Below, in pieces: positions 55,248-63,710 of a stretch of 64,000 nt of DNA. The DNA comes from Agrococcus jejuensis. Its GTDB lineage: Bacteria > Actinomycetota > Actinomycetes > Actinomycetales > Microbacteriaceae. The DNA lies in the NCBI RefSeq assembly GCF_900099705.1, contig NZ_LT629695.1, forward strand, positions 2,666,001 to 2,730,000, read 5' to 3'. The position numbers were made by a program, and so were the translations under genes. Within the stretch, counting starts at the first letter, position 1. Each line of letters begins with the position of its first letter. The notes beneath the pieces are model-generated. The model was not told the DNA's origin, searched no databases, and saw only the letters and a list, made by a program, of their open reading frames with translations.

Positions 55248-56552
55248 ATGACGCGCATGAAGACCATCGCGGGGGCAGCAGCCGCCGCAGCCGTCGTACT
55301 CGCCGCGAGCGGCTGCTCGGCAGGCGGCGACGCCGGCGCCGAGGGCGGCTCGATCACCTGGTGGGCCACCCAGCAGACCGCCACGATCGGCGACTCCGAG
55401 GCGGCGTACCAGGCGGCGATCGACCGCTTCACCGACGAGACCGGCATCGAGGTCGAGTTCGAGGTCATCCCGTGGGCCGACCTCTACAACCGCATCCTCA
55501 CCGCCGTCTCCTCGGGCACGGGTCCCGACGTGCTGAACATCGGCACGACGTGGACGGGCTCGCTGCACGACACGGGGGCGCTCTCGACGATCGAGGGCGA
55601 GTCGCTCGACTGGCTCGGCGGCTCCGACCGCTTCGTGCCCGCCGTCTACGAGGCCGCGCAGGTGCCCGGCGAGACGCAGGATGCCGTGCCGTTCCTCTCG
55701 AACGTGTACTCGCTGTACTACAACCCCACCCTCTTCGCCGCGGCCGGCATCACCGAGCCGCCCGCGACGTGGGAGGAGTTCGTCGAGGTCGGCCAGCAGC
55801 TCACCGTCGACACCGACGGCGACGGCGCGATCGACCAGTGGGGCTACTCGGGCGCCGCGGCGAACGTGCAGCAGAACGCGCACATGGCCTTCATCCTCGG
55901 CCAGCAGTTCGGCGGCGACTTCGTCGATGACGAGGGCGAGTCGACGCTCGACAGCGACGAGCAGGTCGAGGCCGTCGAGGCCTACGTCGGACTCATGACC
56001 GACTCGCAGATCATGGCACCGTCGAACGCCGAGATCGACCTCGGCGCCGACGCCGTCGACCAGTTCATCAACGGCGACGCTGCGATGATCCTGCAGCAGA
56101 ACCCCATCGAGCAGTTCACGTCGCGCGACTTCGCCGACTGGGCCATCGCACCCACGCCCGTGCTGTCGGACGGCGAGGACGTGGAGTCGATGATCGCCGG
56201 CACGAACATCACGGTGCTCGTCGACTCGCCCAACCAGGAGCAGGCGTTCCAGTTCGTCGAGCACATGACGAGCGTCGAGGAGCAGGCCGAGCTCGCCTCC
56301 GCCTTCGGCCTCCTGCCCGTCGTCACCGACGCGTACGACGAGCCGCTGCTCGCCGACTCGGGCGACACGACCCTCGAGGTGCGCCGCGACGCACAGGCCA
56401 ACGCCTCCGCCCCGTTCCCGCTCGTCGGCAACATCGGCGAGATCGAGGCAGCCGTCGGCAACGCCGTGCGCGAGTCGTTCCAGGCGTACGCGACCGGCGG
56501 CGACGCCGACGTCGCCGGCCGCCTGGCCGCCGCCAACGGGCAGGTCCGCTGA
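55248..56552 (+). CDS. ABC sugar-binding lipoprotein (CUT1 family)
   Basis: This 434-residue extracytoplasmic binding protein captures the sugar for the two permeases downstream. The lipoprotein signal is clear: MKTIAGAAAAAAVVLAASGC, with Cys23 after the lipobox. It belongs to solute-binding family 1: WADLYNRILTAVSSGTGPDV, LSNVYSLYYNPTLFAAAGI and PPATWEEFVEV. GAAGGAG precedes the ATG at five bases. An ATG nine bases further on is a second possible start. The ligand is not evident from sequence. Confidence 0.92.
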   Translation: MTRMKTIAGAAAAAAVVLAASGCSAGGDAGAEGGSITWWATQQTATIGDSEAAYQAAIDRFTDETGIEVEFEVIPWADLYNRILTAVSSGTGPDVLNIGTTWTGSLHDTGALSTIEGESLDWLGGSDRFVPAVYEAAQVPGETQDAVPFLSNVYSLYYNPTLFAAAGITEPPATWEEFVEVGQQLTVDTDGDGAIDQWGYSGAAANVQQNAHMAFILGQQFGGDFVDDEGESTLDSDEQVEAVEAYVGLMTDSQIMAPSNAEIDLGADAVDQFINGDAAMILQQNPIEQFTSRDFADWAIAPTPVLSDGEDVESMIAGTNITVLVDSPNQEQAFQFVEHMTSVEEQAELASAFGLLPVVTDAYDEPLLADSGDTTLEVRRDAQANASAPFPLVGNIGEIEAAVGNAVRESFQAYATGGDADVAGRLAAANGQVR

Positions 56553-56608
56553 CACCACCCCGCCGGGGCCGGCGCGCGAGCGCCGGCCCCGACCGGGAGG
56601 TCCGCACC

Positions 56609-57601
56609 ATGACCACCACCGCCACCCGCCCCGACACCGCGGCGCCCTCCCCGGCACCCGCGAAGTCGCAGCTGCCGCGCCGCGGCACCCAGCAGCGCAA
56701 GGACCGCAGGCTCGCGTACCTGCTGATCCTCCCCGCCGTGCTGCTCGAGCTGCTCATCCACATCATCCCGATGGTCCTGGGCGTGTGGATCGCCTTCATC
56801 GAGCTCGACCAGCGCTCCCTGCGCAACTGGCTGCAGGCGCCGTTCATCGGCCTCGACAACTTCATCCGCGGCCTCGACCCCACGAGCGCCATCGGCTCCG
56901 AGTTCCTCGGCTCCGTCGGCCGCACCGCGTTCTACGTCGTGCTGACGCTCGGCGTCTCGTGGGTGCTCGCCATGGCCGCCGCCGTGTTCCTCACGTCGAG
57001 CTTCAAGGGCCGCGGCCTGCTGCGCACGCTCTTCCTCGTGCCCTACGCCATCCCCACGTACGTCGGCACCCTCGCCTGGGGCTTCATGCTCAACCAGCAG
57101 GACGGCGTCGTGAACCAGGTGATCGTCGACGTGCTCGGCCTCACGAACGACCGGCCGTACTGGCTCATCGGCGACAACTCGTTCATCTCGCTCGTCGTCG
57201 TCTCGATCTGGTCGATGTGGCCGTTCGCGTTCCTCATGCTGCTCGCGGCGCTGCAGAACGTGCCGACCGAGGTCTACGAGGCCGCGTCGCTCGACGGCGC
57301 CTCGAACTGGAAGCAGTTCTGGACGATCACGCTGCCGATGATCCGCCACGCCAACGCAGCCCTCGTGCTCATCCTCGGCCTGTGGCTCTTCAACCAGTTC
57401 AACATCCCGTACGTGCTGTTCGGGCCGCAGTCGCCCGGCCAGGCCCTGCTCATCTCGCCGCTGATCTACCAGAACTCGTTCCTGCTGTGGGACTTCGGCG
57501 CCGGCGGTGCCATGAGCTTCCTGCTGCTGCTCGCGCTGCTCGTCGTGTCGGTGTTCTACATCCGACTCGTGCTGCCGAAGGGAGGCGAGCTCGATGATTG
57601 A
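56609..57601 (+). CDS. ABC sugar permease, MalF type
   Basis: This 330-residue membrane protein has six or more membrane segments after a polar N-terminus of about 40 residues. The EAA loop that contacts the ATPase is EVYEAASLDGASNWKQFWTITLPMI, seen around residues 225-250 (partial). It forms the transport channel with the next protein. The gene starts 56 bases after the binding-protein gene, preceded by GGGAGG, and its stop overlaps the start of the second permease gene by eight bases. Confidence 0.92.
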   Translation: MTTTATRPDTAAPSPAPAKSQLPRRGTQQRKDRRLAYLLILPAVLLELLIHIIPMVLGVWIAFIELDQRSLRNWLQAPFIGLDNFIRGLDPTSAIGSEFLGSVGRTAFYVVLTLGVSWVLAMAAAVFLTSSFKGRGLLRTLFLVPYAIPTYVGTLAWGFMLNQQDGVVNQVIVDVLGLTNDRPYWLIGDNSFISLVVVSIWSMWPFAFLMLLAALQNVPTEVYEAASLDGASNWKQFWTITLPMIRHANAALVLILGLWLFNQFNIPYVLFGPQSPGQALLISPLIYQNSFLLWDFGAGGAMSFLLLLALLVVSVFYIRLVLPKGGELDD

Positions 57602-58433
57602 GACTCGCGGATTCAAGATCGCGCGGGCGATCACGCTCACGCTGCTGTCGATCTTCGTGCTCGTGCCGCTGTGGGTCATCGTGACGACGGCGTTCAAGCC
57701 GCTCTCCGACGTCTCGGGCACGTTCGTGTGGTTCCCGACGACGTGGACGATCCAGCCGTTCATCGACATGTGGTCGACCGTGCCTCTCGCGCGCTACTTC
57801 ACGAACTCGCTCGTCGTCACCGTCGTCGCCACGGCGTTCTCGGTGATCGTGTCGATCCTCGCGTCGTACGCCCTCGCGAGGCTGTCCTTCCGCGCCAAGC
57901 GGCCCTTCAGCCTCGTGATCCTGTCGACGCAGATGTTCCCCGGCATCCTGTTCCTGCTGCCGCTGTTCCTGATCTTCACGCAGATCCAGCGCACGATCGG
58001 GCTGCAGCTCACCGGCAGCCTGCTCGGCATGATCGTCACCTACATGACGTTCACGCTGCCGTTCTCGATCTGGATGCTCACGGGCTACATGCGGGCGATC
58101 CCGCAGGCGCTCGAGGAGGCGGCGATGATCGACGGCACCGGCAGGCTCGGCGCCCTGTTCCGCGTCATCCTGCCCGTCGCACGGCCCGGCATCGTCGCGG
58201 TCGCGGTGTACTCGTTCATCACGGCGTGGGGCGAGGTGCTGTTCGCCGCGGTGCTCTCGAGCAACGCGACCCGCACCCTGCCCATCGGCCTCCAGGCGTA
58301 CTCGTCGGAGTCCGACGTGCTCTGGAACCAGCTCATGGCGGCGTCGATCGTCGTCTCGATCCCCATCCTCGTCGGCTTCCTGCTCGTCCAGCGGCACCTC
58401 GTCGCCGGACTCTCGGCAGGAGCCGTCAAGTGA
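57594..58433 (+). CDS. ABC sugar permease, MalG type
   Basis: This 279-residue membrane protein has six membrane segments. The EAA loop reads ALEEAAMIDGTGRLGALFRVILP (about 173-195, partial). It pairs with the upstream permease. No ABC ATPase gene is present in the operon. In many actinobacteria CUT1 importers share a single MsiK-like ATPase encoded elsewhere, which would explain this. The ATG lies inside the end of the upstream permease gene. Confidence 0.92.
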   Translation: MIETRGFKIARAITLTLLSIFVLVPLWVIVTTAFKPLSDVSGTFVWFPTTWTIQPFIDMWSTVPLARYFTNSLVVTVVATAFSVIVSILASYALARLSFRAKRPFSLVILSTQMFPGILFLLPLFLIFTQIQRTIGLQLTGSLLGMIVTYMTFTLPFSIWMLTGYMRAIPQALEEAAMIDGTGRLGALFRVILPVARPGIVAVAVYSFITAWGEVLFAAVLSSNATRTLPIGLQAYSSESDVLWNQLMAASIVVSIPILVGFLLVQRHLVAGLSAGAVK

Positions 58434-58450
58434 CCGCAGAAGGAGGCAGC

Positions 58451-59581
58451 GTGGCGCTGCAGACCCCCGTCGGCATCGGCTTCATCGGTGCGGGCATGAT
58501 CAGCGAGCAGTACCTCACGAACCTCGCGCAGTACCCCGACGTGCGCGTCGTCATCCTCGGCGACCTCGACGTCGACCGCGCGAGGGCGCAGGCCGACAAG
58601 CACGGCGTGCCCTTCGCGGGCACGCCCGCCGAGGTGCTCGCGCACCCCGACGTGCAGCTGATCGTGAACCTCACGATCCCGGCGGCGCACGTCGAGGTGT
58701 CGCTGCAGGCGCTCGAGGCCGGCAAGCACGTGTGGAGCGAGAAGCCCATCGGCGTCGACATCGCGTCGGCCCGCGGGCTGCTCGCGCGCGCCGACGAGCT
58801 CGGCCTGCGCGTGGGCATCGCGCCCGACACCGTGCTGGGCCAGGGCGTGCAGAGCGGCCTGCGGGCGATCGAGCGCGGCGTCATCGGCACGCCGATCGGT
58901 GCGACGACCGTCATGCAGTACGCGGGCCCCGACCTGTTCCACCCGAACCCGGAGTTCCTCTTCGCGCCCGGCGCGGGGCCCGTGTTCGACATGGGGCCGT
59001 ACTACCTGACGACGCTCGTGAGCGCTCTCGGCGCCATCCGTCGCGTCTCGGCGGTCGGCCGCACGCCGCAGACGACCCGCACGATCAAGGTCGGCGACCG
59101 AGCGGGGGAGTCGTTCCCCGTCGACGTGCCCACGCACGTGCACGTCAACATCGAGCTCGAGCGCGGCGTCGCCCAGTCGACGTTCTCGTGGGACACCGCC
59201 TACCGTCGCGCGGGCATCGTCGAGATCTCGGGCTCCGAGGGCACGCTGCGCATCCCCGACCCCAACATGTTCGAGGGCGACCTCGAGGTCACGCGCGTCG
59301 GCGAGGACTTCCGCGCCGACTCCGCATGGGAGCCCGTCGAGGTCGAGGGCGCCGTCGGCGGCCGGGGCATCGGCATCGTCGACATGGTGCGCGCCATCCG
59401 CGAGGGCCGGCCGCACCGCGCGTCGGGCGAGCTCGCGCTGCACGTGCTCGAGGCGATGATCGCGATCGACGAGTCGATCCGCACGGGCCAGCCCGTCGCG
59501 CTCGACTCGTCGGTCGAGGCCATGGTGCCCGTCGAGACCGACTTCGACCCGACGGCTGCGCACGAGGCGGTGCGAGCGTGA
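58451..59581 (+). CDS. Gfo/Idh/MocA-family oxidoreductase A
   Basis: This 376-residue NAD(P)-dependent dehydrogenase has the N-terminal Rossmann motif [13 protein letters not shown] and the family motif SEKPIG, with the catalytic Lys near residue 96. The substrate-domain stretch [15 protein letters not shown] is typical of a subgroup found beside TIM-barrel proteins in sugar clusters. It oxidises or reduces a sugar hydroxyl or keto group. I chose the GTG at 58451 with AAGGAGG; a GTG at 58430 overlapping the permease stop is an alternative. Confidence 0.9.
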   Translation: MALQTPVGIGFIGAGMISEQYLTNLAQYPDVRVVILGDLDVDRARAQADKHGVPFAGTPAEVLAHPDVQLIVNLTIPAAHVEVSLQALEAGKHVWSEKPIGVDIASARGLLARADELGLRVGIAPDTVLGQGVQSGLRAIERGVIGTPIGATTVMQYAGPDLFHPNPEFLFAPGAGPVFDMGPYYLTTLVSALGAIRRVSAVGRTPQTTRTIKVGDRAGESFPVDVPTHVHVNIELERGVAQSTFSWDTAYRRAGIVEISGSEGTLRIPDPNMFEGDLEVTRVGEDFRADSAWEPVEVEGAVGGRGIGIVDMVRAIREGRPHRASGELALHVLEAMIAIDESIRTGQPVALDSSVEAMVPVETDFDPTAAHEAVRA

Positions 59582-60678
59582 GCAGCGCGCCGAGAGTCGG
59601 CATCCTCGGCGGCGGGTTCATGGCGCGCGTGCACGCGCACGCCGCCCGCTCGGCCCGCGCGGAGCTCGTCGCGATCGCGTCGTCGTCGGCGGCTCGTGCC
59701 GCCGACGCGGCCGCCGCGCTGGGCGTCGCGCAGGCGCTGCCGGATGCCGCATCCCTCGTGGCCGCCGACGTCGACGTCGTGCACGTGTGCACGCCGAACA
59801 CGACGCACGCGTCGTACGCGGCGCAGGCCATCGCGGCCGGCCGCCACGTCGTGTGCGAGAAGCCGCTCGCGACGTCGGTCGACGAGGCGCAGGCGCTCGT
59901 GGACGCGCTCGACGAGGCCGGCCTCGTGGGCGCCGTGCCGTTCGTGTACCGCTACCACCCGATGGTGCGCGAGGCGCGAGCGCGCCTCGCGGCCTCGGGC
60001 GAGGCGCTGCTGTCGGTCGACGCCGCCTACCTGCAGGACTGGATGCTGCTGCCCGACGACGAGAACTGGCGCGCGGGCGCCGAGCTCGGCGGCCCGTCGC
60101 GGGCGTTCGCCGACATCGGCTCGCACCTGCTCGACCTCGTCGAGTTCGTCGCGGGTCAGCGCATCGTGTCGCTCTCGGCGACGACGCGCACGGTCTTCGA
60201 CCAGCGCGGCGACGCGTCGGTCGCGAACGAGGACATCGCGGCCGTGCTCTTCCGCCTCTCGGGCGGCGCCGTGGGCACCGCGCTCGTGACGCAGATGGCG
60301 CCCGGACGCAAGAACGCCCTCACGATCGAGTGGCACGCGGCCGACGCGAGCTACCGCTTCGAGCAGGAGCGGCCCGACGAGCTGTGGATCGGCGAGCGGG
60401 CAGGGTCGCGGCTGCTGCAGCGCGATCCCGAGTCGCTCTCGCCCGACGCCGCGCGCCTGTCGCGCGTGCCCGGCGGCCACCCCATGGGCTACCAGGATGC
60501 GTTCGACGCGTTCGTCGCCGACGCGTACGCTGCCATCGCAGGCGCGGCGCCCGACGGGCTCCCCACCTTCCACGACGGCGTCCGCGCCGCCGTGCTCACG
60601 GACGCGGTGCTGCGGTCGGCGGCCTCCGGCGAGTGGATCGACACGACCGCACGAGCGCGACGGAGCGTGGCCGCATGA
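59578..60678 (+). CDS. Gfo/Idh/MocA-family oxidoreductase B (levoglucosan dehydrogenase-like)
   Basis: This 366-residue dehydrogenase has [15 protein letters not shown] at the N-terminus and VCEKPLATS with the catalytic Lys. The stretches [44 protein letters not shown] and [10 protein letters not shown] follow, as I recall them, the pattern of bacterial levoglucosan dehydrogenase (a C3 oxidase of anhydroglucose). That assignment rests on motif memory, not on alignment. The GTG overlaps the stop of oxidoreductase A, and its stop overlaps the next ATG. Confidence 0.88.
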   Translation: MSSAPRVGILGGGFMARVHAHAARSARAELVAIASSSAARAADAAAALGVAQALPDAASLVAADVDVVHVCTPNTTHASYAAQAIAAGRHVVCEKPLATSVDEAQALVDALDEAGLVGAVPFVYRYHPMVREARARLAASGEALLSVDAAYLQDWMLLPDDENWRAGAELGGPSRAFADIGSHLLDLVEFVAGQRIVSLSATTRTVFDQRGDASVANEDIAAVLFRLSGGAVGTALVTQMAPGRKNALTIEWHAADASYRFEQERPDELWIGERAGSRLLQRDPESLSPDAARLSRVPGGHPMGYQDAFDAFVADAYAAIAGAAPDGLPTFHDGVRAAVLTDAVLRSAASGEWIDTTARARRSVAA

Positions 60679-61700
60679 CCGACGGATCCTTCCAGGCACG
60701 ACACCCCGTGACCCTGTTCACGGGGCAGTGGGCCGACCTGCCGTTCGAGGAGGTCGCTCGCCTCGCCGCCGAGTGGGGCTACGACGGGCTCGAGATCGCC
60801 GCATCCGGCGACCACCTCGACCTCGCGCGCGCCGACGAGGACGACGCGTACGTGCAGTCGCGCCTCGACATCCTCGACCGGCACGGCCTGCAGGTCTTCG
60901 CGATCTCGAACCACCTCGCGGGCCAGGCGGTGTGCGACGACCCGATCGACTTCCGTCACCAGGCGATCCTGCGCGACTACGTCTGGGGCGACGGGGATGC
61001 GGAGGGCGTGCGCCAGCGCGCCGCGGAGGACATGCAGCGCTCGGCGCGCGTCGCGCGCAAGCTGGGCGTCGACACCGTCGTGGGCTTCACCGGCTCGTCG
61101 ATCTGGCAGTACGTCGCGATGTTCCCGCCCGTGCCCGCCGACCGCATCGACGCCGGCTACGAGGACTTCGCGAAGCGCTGGAACCCCATCCTCGACGTGT
61201 TCGACGGCGAGGGCGTGCGGTTCGCGCACGAGGTGCACCCGAGCGAGATCGCGTACGACTACTGGACGAGCGTGCGCACGCTCGAGGCCATCGACCGCAG
61301 GAAGGCGTTCGGGTTCAACTGGGATCCGTCGCACATGCTGTGGCAGGGCGTCGACCCGGTCGCGTTCATCTGGGACTTCCAGGACCGCATCTTCCACGTC
61401 GACTGCAAGGACACGCGCCTGCGCCCCGCCAACGGCCGCGCGGGCATCCTCGGCTCGCACCTGCCGTGGGGCGACCCGCGCCGCGGCTGGGACTTCGTGT
61501 CGACGGGCCACGGCGACATGCACTGGGAGGACGCCTTCCGCGCCCTCTCGGCGATCGGCTACGACGGCCCCATCTCGATCGAGTGGGAGGACGCCGGCAT
61601 GGACCGCCTGCACGGCGCGGCGGAGGCCGTGACGCGCATCCGCGAGCTGCTCTGGAAGCTGCCCACGGCATCCTTCGACGCGGCGTTCTCGAACCAGTAG
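60675..61700 (+). CDS. Sugar phosphate isomerase/epimerase-fold protein (long form)
   Basis: This 341-residue TIM-barrel protein is larger than the one at the start of the operon. Probable metal ligands are in [13 protein letters not shown] (Glu), [11 protein letters not shown] (Asp and His), [10 protein letters not shown] and [11 protein letters not shown] (Glu). In keto-sugar pathways related proteins perform elimination or hydration; some C-glycoside deglycosidase subunits also share this fold. The ATG overlaps the preceding stop (ATGA). It is the last gene of the operon, and the third long hairpin follows. Confidence 0.88.
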   Translation: MTDGSFQARHPVTLFTGQWADLPFEEVARLAAEWGYDGLEIAASGDHLDLARADEDDAYVQSRLDILDRHGLQVFAISNHLAGQAVCDDPIDFRHQAILRDYVWGDGDAEGVRQRAAEDMQRSARVARKLGVDTVVGFTGSSIWQYVAMFPPVPADRIDAGYEDFAKRWNPILDVFDGEGVRFAHEVHPSEIAYDYWTSVRTLEAIDRRKAFGFNWDPSHMLWQGVDPVAFIWDFQDRIFHVDCKDTRLRPANGRAGILGSHLPWGDPRRGWDFVSTGHGDMHWEDAFRALSAIGYDGPISIEWEDAGMDRLHGAAEAVTRIRELLWKLPTASFDAAFSNQ

Positions 61701-61710
61701 GGCTCTGCAC

Positions 61711-61762
61711 AGTTGAGGGTTTCGGCCCGATGCGACCTCGCATCGGGCCGAAACCCTCAACT
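61711..61762. repeat. Long intergenic hairpin, copy 3
   Basis: Perfect 25-base arms enclose a two-base loop. The arm begins AGTTGAGGGTTTCGGCCC. It starts 11 bases after the stop of the sugar operon and its last base is the first base of the TACGTT before the DUF2332 gene. Confidence 0.9.
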
Positions 61763-61767
61763 ACGTT
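61762..61767 (+). promoter_or_regulatory. Leaderless-type -10 abutting the hairpin
   Basis: TACGTT ends five bases before the GTG at 61773 and touches the hairpin, which occupies the whole -35 region. Confidence 0.4.
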
Positions 61768-61772
61768 GGGGC

Positions 61773-62774
61773 GTGGAGGACGAGACTGCCGAGGCGGTCA
61801 TCGCGACGCGGTGGCTGTGGTTCGCCGAGGTCGAGGGCGACCTGCGCAGCCCGCGGTACGCCGACTGGGCGCGTGGGCTCGCGGGCGACGAGGACCTGCT
61901 CGCGAGGCTCGCACCGCTGACCCGCATCGAGCAGCAGCCGAACCTCGTGCTGTCGGCCATGCGCTTCGCGGGCGTCGACCCGCTGCTGCCGTGGACGTGG
62001 GCGCAGGCGGTCGTGCACGAGCGGTGGGATGCGATCGAGGCGTGCGTGCGCACCCGCCGCACGCAGACGAACGAGGCACGGCGCCTCGCGACGCTGCTGC
62101 CGGCGTTCGCGTCGCAGCCGCAGCCGCTCGCCATCGTCGAGGTCGGTGCATCCATGGGGCTCTGCCTGCAGCCCGGCCGCTGGTCGTACGCCTACGAGAC
62201 CGCGGCGGGGGAGCGTGTGCTCGGCGACCCGGCCGCGCCACGGCTCGAGGCGCGCCTCGACGGAGCCGTGCCGCGCATGCCCGACATCGCTTGGTCGGCC
62301 GGCCTCGACATCCACCCGCTCTCGGCGGCGAGCGACGACGACGTGCGCTGGCTCGAGACGCTCATCTGGCCGATCGGCGACGGCGAGCCCAACGCCGAGC
62401 GGCTCGACCGCCTGCACGCGGCCGTGGCGATCGCGCGCGCGCACGGCCCGACGGTGCGCGACGGCGACCTGCTCGACGGCACGATGGCGCTCGTCGACGA
62501 GGCGCGCGACCGTGCGGCGACGACCGTCGTGTTCCACACCGCCGTGCTCGCCTACGTCGCCGCCGAGGGCCGCGCGGCGTTCGCCGAGACGATGCGCGGC
62601 AGCGATGCGACGTGGATCTCGAACGAGGGCCTCGGCGTGCTGCCCGAGGTCCGTGTACGGCTCGACGCCCTCGACGCGGGCCCGGGTGCCGCCGACTTCT
62701 GCATCGCGGTCGACGAGCAGCCGTTCGCGCTCGCCGACGCGCACGGCGGATGGGTGCGCCTGCTCGAGCGGTGA
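61773..62774 (+). CDS. DUF2332 family protein
   Basis: This 333-residue soluble protein belongs to the uncharacterised DUF2332 family of actinobacteria and related bacteria. Hallmarks are the N-terminal RSPRYADWARGLAGD, then EVGASMGLCLQPGRWSYAY, RMPDIAWSAGLDIHPL and TTVVFHTAVLAYV. The EVGASxGL segment resembles motif I of methyltransferases, so an SAM-like fold is possible. Start GTG 61773. It is transcribed on its own. Confidence 0.85.
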   Translation: MEDETAEAVIATRWLWFAEVEGDLRSPRYADWARGLAGDEDLLARLAPLTRIEQQPNLVLSAMRFAGVDPLLPWTWAQAVVHERWDAIEACVRTRRTQTNEARRLATLLPAFASQPQPLAIVEVGASMGLCLQPGRWSYAYETAAGERVLGDPAAPRLEARLDGAVPRMPDIAWSAGLDIHPLSAASDDDVRWLETLIWPIGDGEPNAERLDRLHAAVAIARAHGPTVRDGDLLDGTMALVDEARDRAATTVVFHTAVLAYVAAEGRAAFAETMRGSDATWISNEGLGVLPEVRVRLDALDAGPGAADFCIAVDEQPFALADAHGGWVRLLER

Positions 62775-62794
62775 GCGGGCATAGCGCCGAGCGG

Positions 62795-62800
62795 TAGGGT
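62795..62800 (+). promoter_or_regulatory. Leaderless-type -10 (TAGGGT)
   Basis: TAGGGT ends six bases before the GTG at 62807. Confidence 0.5.
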
Positions 62801-62806
62801 TCCCGG

Positions 62807-63223
62807 GTGCCCGACGACGATCGCGATGCCCTCAGCTGGGACGGTGACGCCGACGACGAGACGCTCGTGACGAACGAGCCGGAGGCGCCCGCAACCACCG
62901 CCGCAGCGGCGAGCGCAGCTCCTGCGGCCGTCGCGATCGCCGCCGACCCCGCCCAGCGCATCCGGGCCGTCGCCGGCCTGCTCTTCCTGCTCATCGCCAT
63001 CGCCGCGGCGGTCGGCTGGGTCGTCGTGATGCTCGAGAACCCCGCGCAGCAGCAGACGATCCTCGGTCTCGCGATGTACCAGCTCGGCGAGCTGCTCGCC
63101 GTGCTCGCGCCCATCGGCTGGTGGCTCGCCGCGCGCCGCCTGTCGACGCAGCCCGTGCCGTGGTGGATCGCCGGCGTCGTCGTGACGGCACCGTGGCCGC
63201 TGCTCGTGGGGGTGCTCGCATGA
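62807..63223 (+). CDS. Hypothetical membrane protein
   Basis: This 138-residue protein has an acidic N-terminus (DDDRDALSWDGDADDE) and an Ala/Thr-rich linker. Three membrane segments follow (about residues 55-76, 86-104 and 120-138). Function unknown. The stop overlaps the ATG of the next gene, which has the same layout, so the two proteins may work together. Confidence 0.7.
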   Translation: MPDDDRDALSWDGDADDETLVTNEPEAPATTAAAASAAPAAVAIAADPAQRIRAVAGLLFLLIAIAAAVGWVVVMLENPAQQQTILGLAMYQLGELLAVLAPIGWWLAARRLSTQPVPWWIAGVVVTAPWPLLVGVLA

Positions 63224-63702
63224 CCGACCGCGCCGAGACGAACGAGCCCGAGGGGGCCGAGGTCGTGGAGCCCGAGACGCCCGTCGCCGACGACGTCGAG
63301 ACGGATGTCGACGAGGTCGACGAGCCGAGGGATGCCGCGGACGAGCAGGCGGAGGACGACGAGTCGACCGAGCGCGTCGAGCGTCGCAGCGACGTCGTGA
63401 TCGTGATGGCGGTCTTCGTCGTGCTGTTCGGCTACCAGCTGTACGCGGCGGTCTCGAACCTCATCGGGTTGCCCGAGGTGTACGCGGCCGCCGGCATCAC
63501 CGATGCCGTGCCGTGGGCGATCCTCGTCGCCAACGTGGCCGCGCCGGCCGTGGCGTTCGCCGCAGCCTCCGCCGTCGCGCGCGGCCGCCGGCTCGCGGCC
63601 CGCGCGGGCATCCTGCTGCTCGGCTTCGGCGTGAGCGCGCAGCTGAGCCTGCTCTGCGAGGAGCTCGCGCGGCAGGCGGCGATCGCCGCCTTCTCGCACT
63701 AG
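63220..63702 (+). CDS. Hypothetical membrane protein
   Basis: This 160-residue protein begins with about 55 strongly acidic, low-complexity residues (many Glu and Asp, ending TERVERRSD). Three membrane segments follow (about 58-76, 90-112 and 120-140). No known family. It is coupled to the preceding gene by an ATGA overlap and shares its acidic head and three-segment layout. Confidence 0.7.
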   Translation: MTDRAETNEPEGAEVVEPETPVADDVETDVDEVDEPRDAADEQAEDDESTERVERRSDVVIVMAVFVVLFGYQLYAAVSNLIGLPEVYAAAGITDAVPWAILVANVAAPAVAFAAASAVARGRRLAARAGILLLGFGVSAQLSLLCEELARQAAIAAFSH

Positions 63703-63710
63703 GCGGGCCC

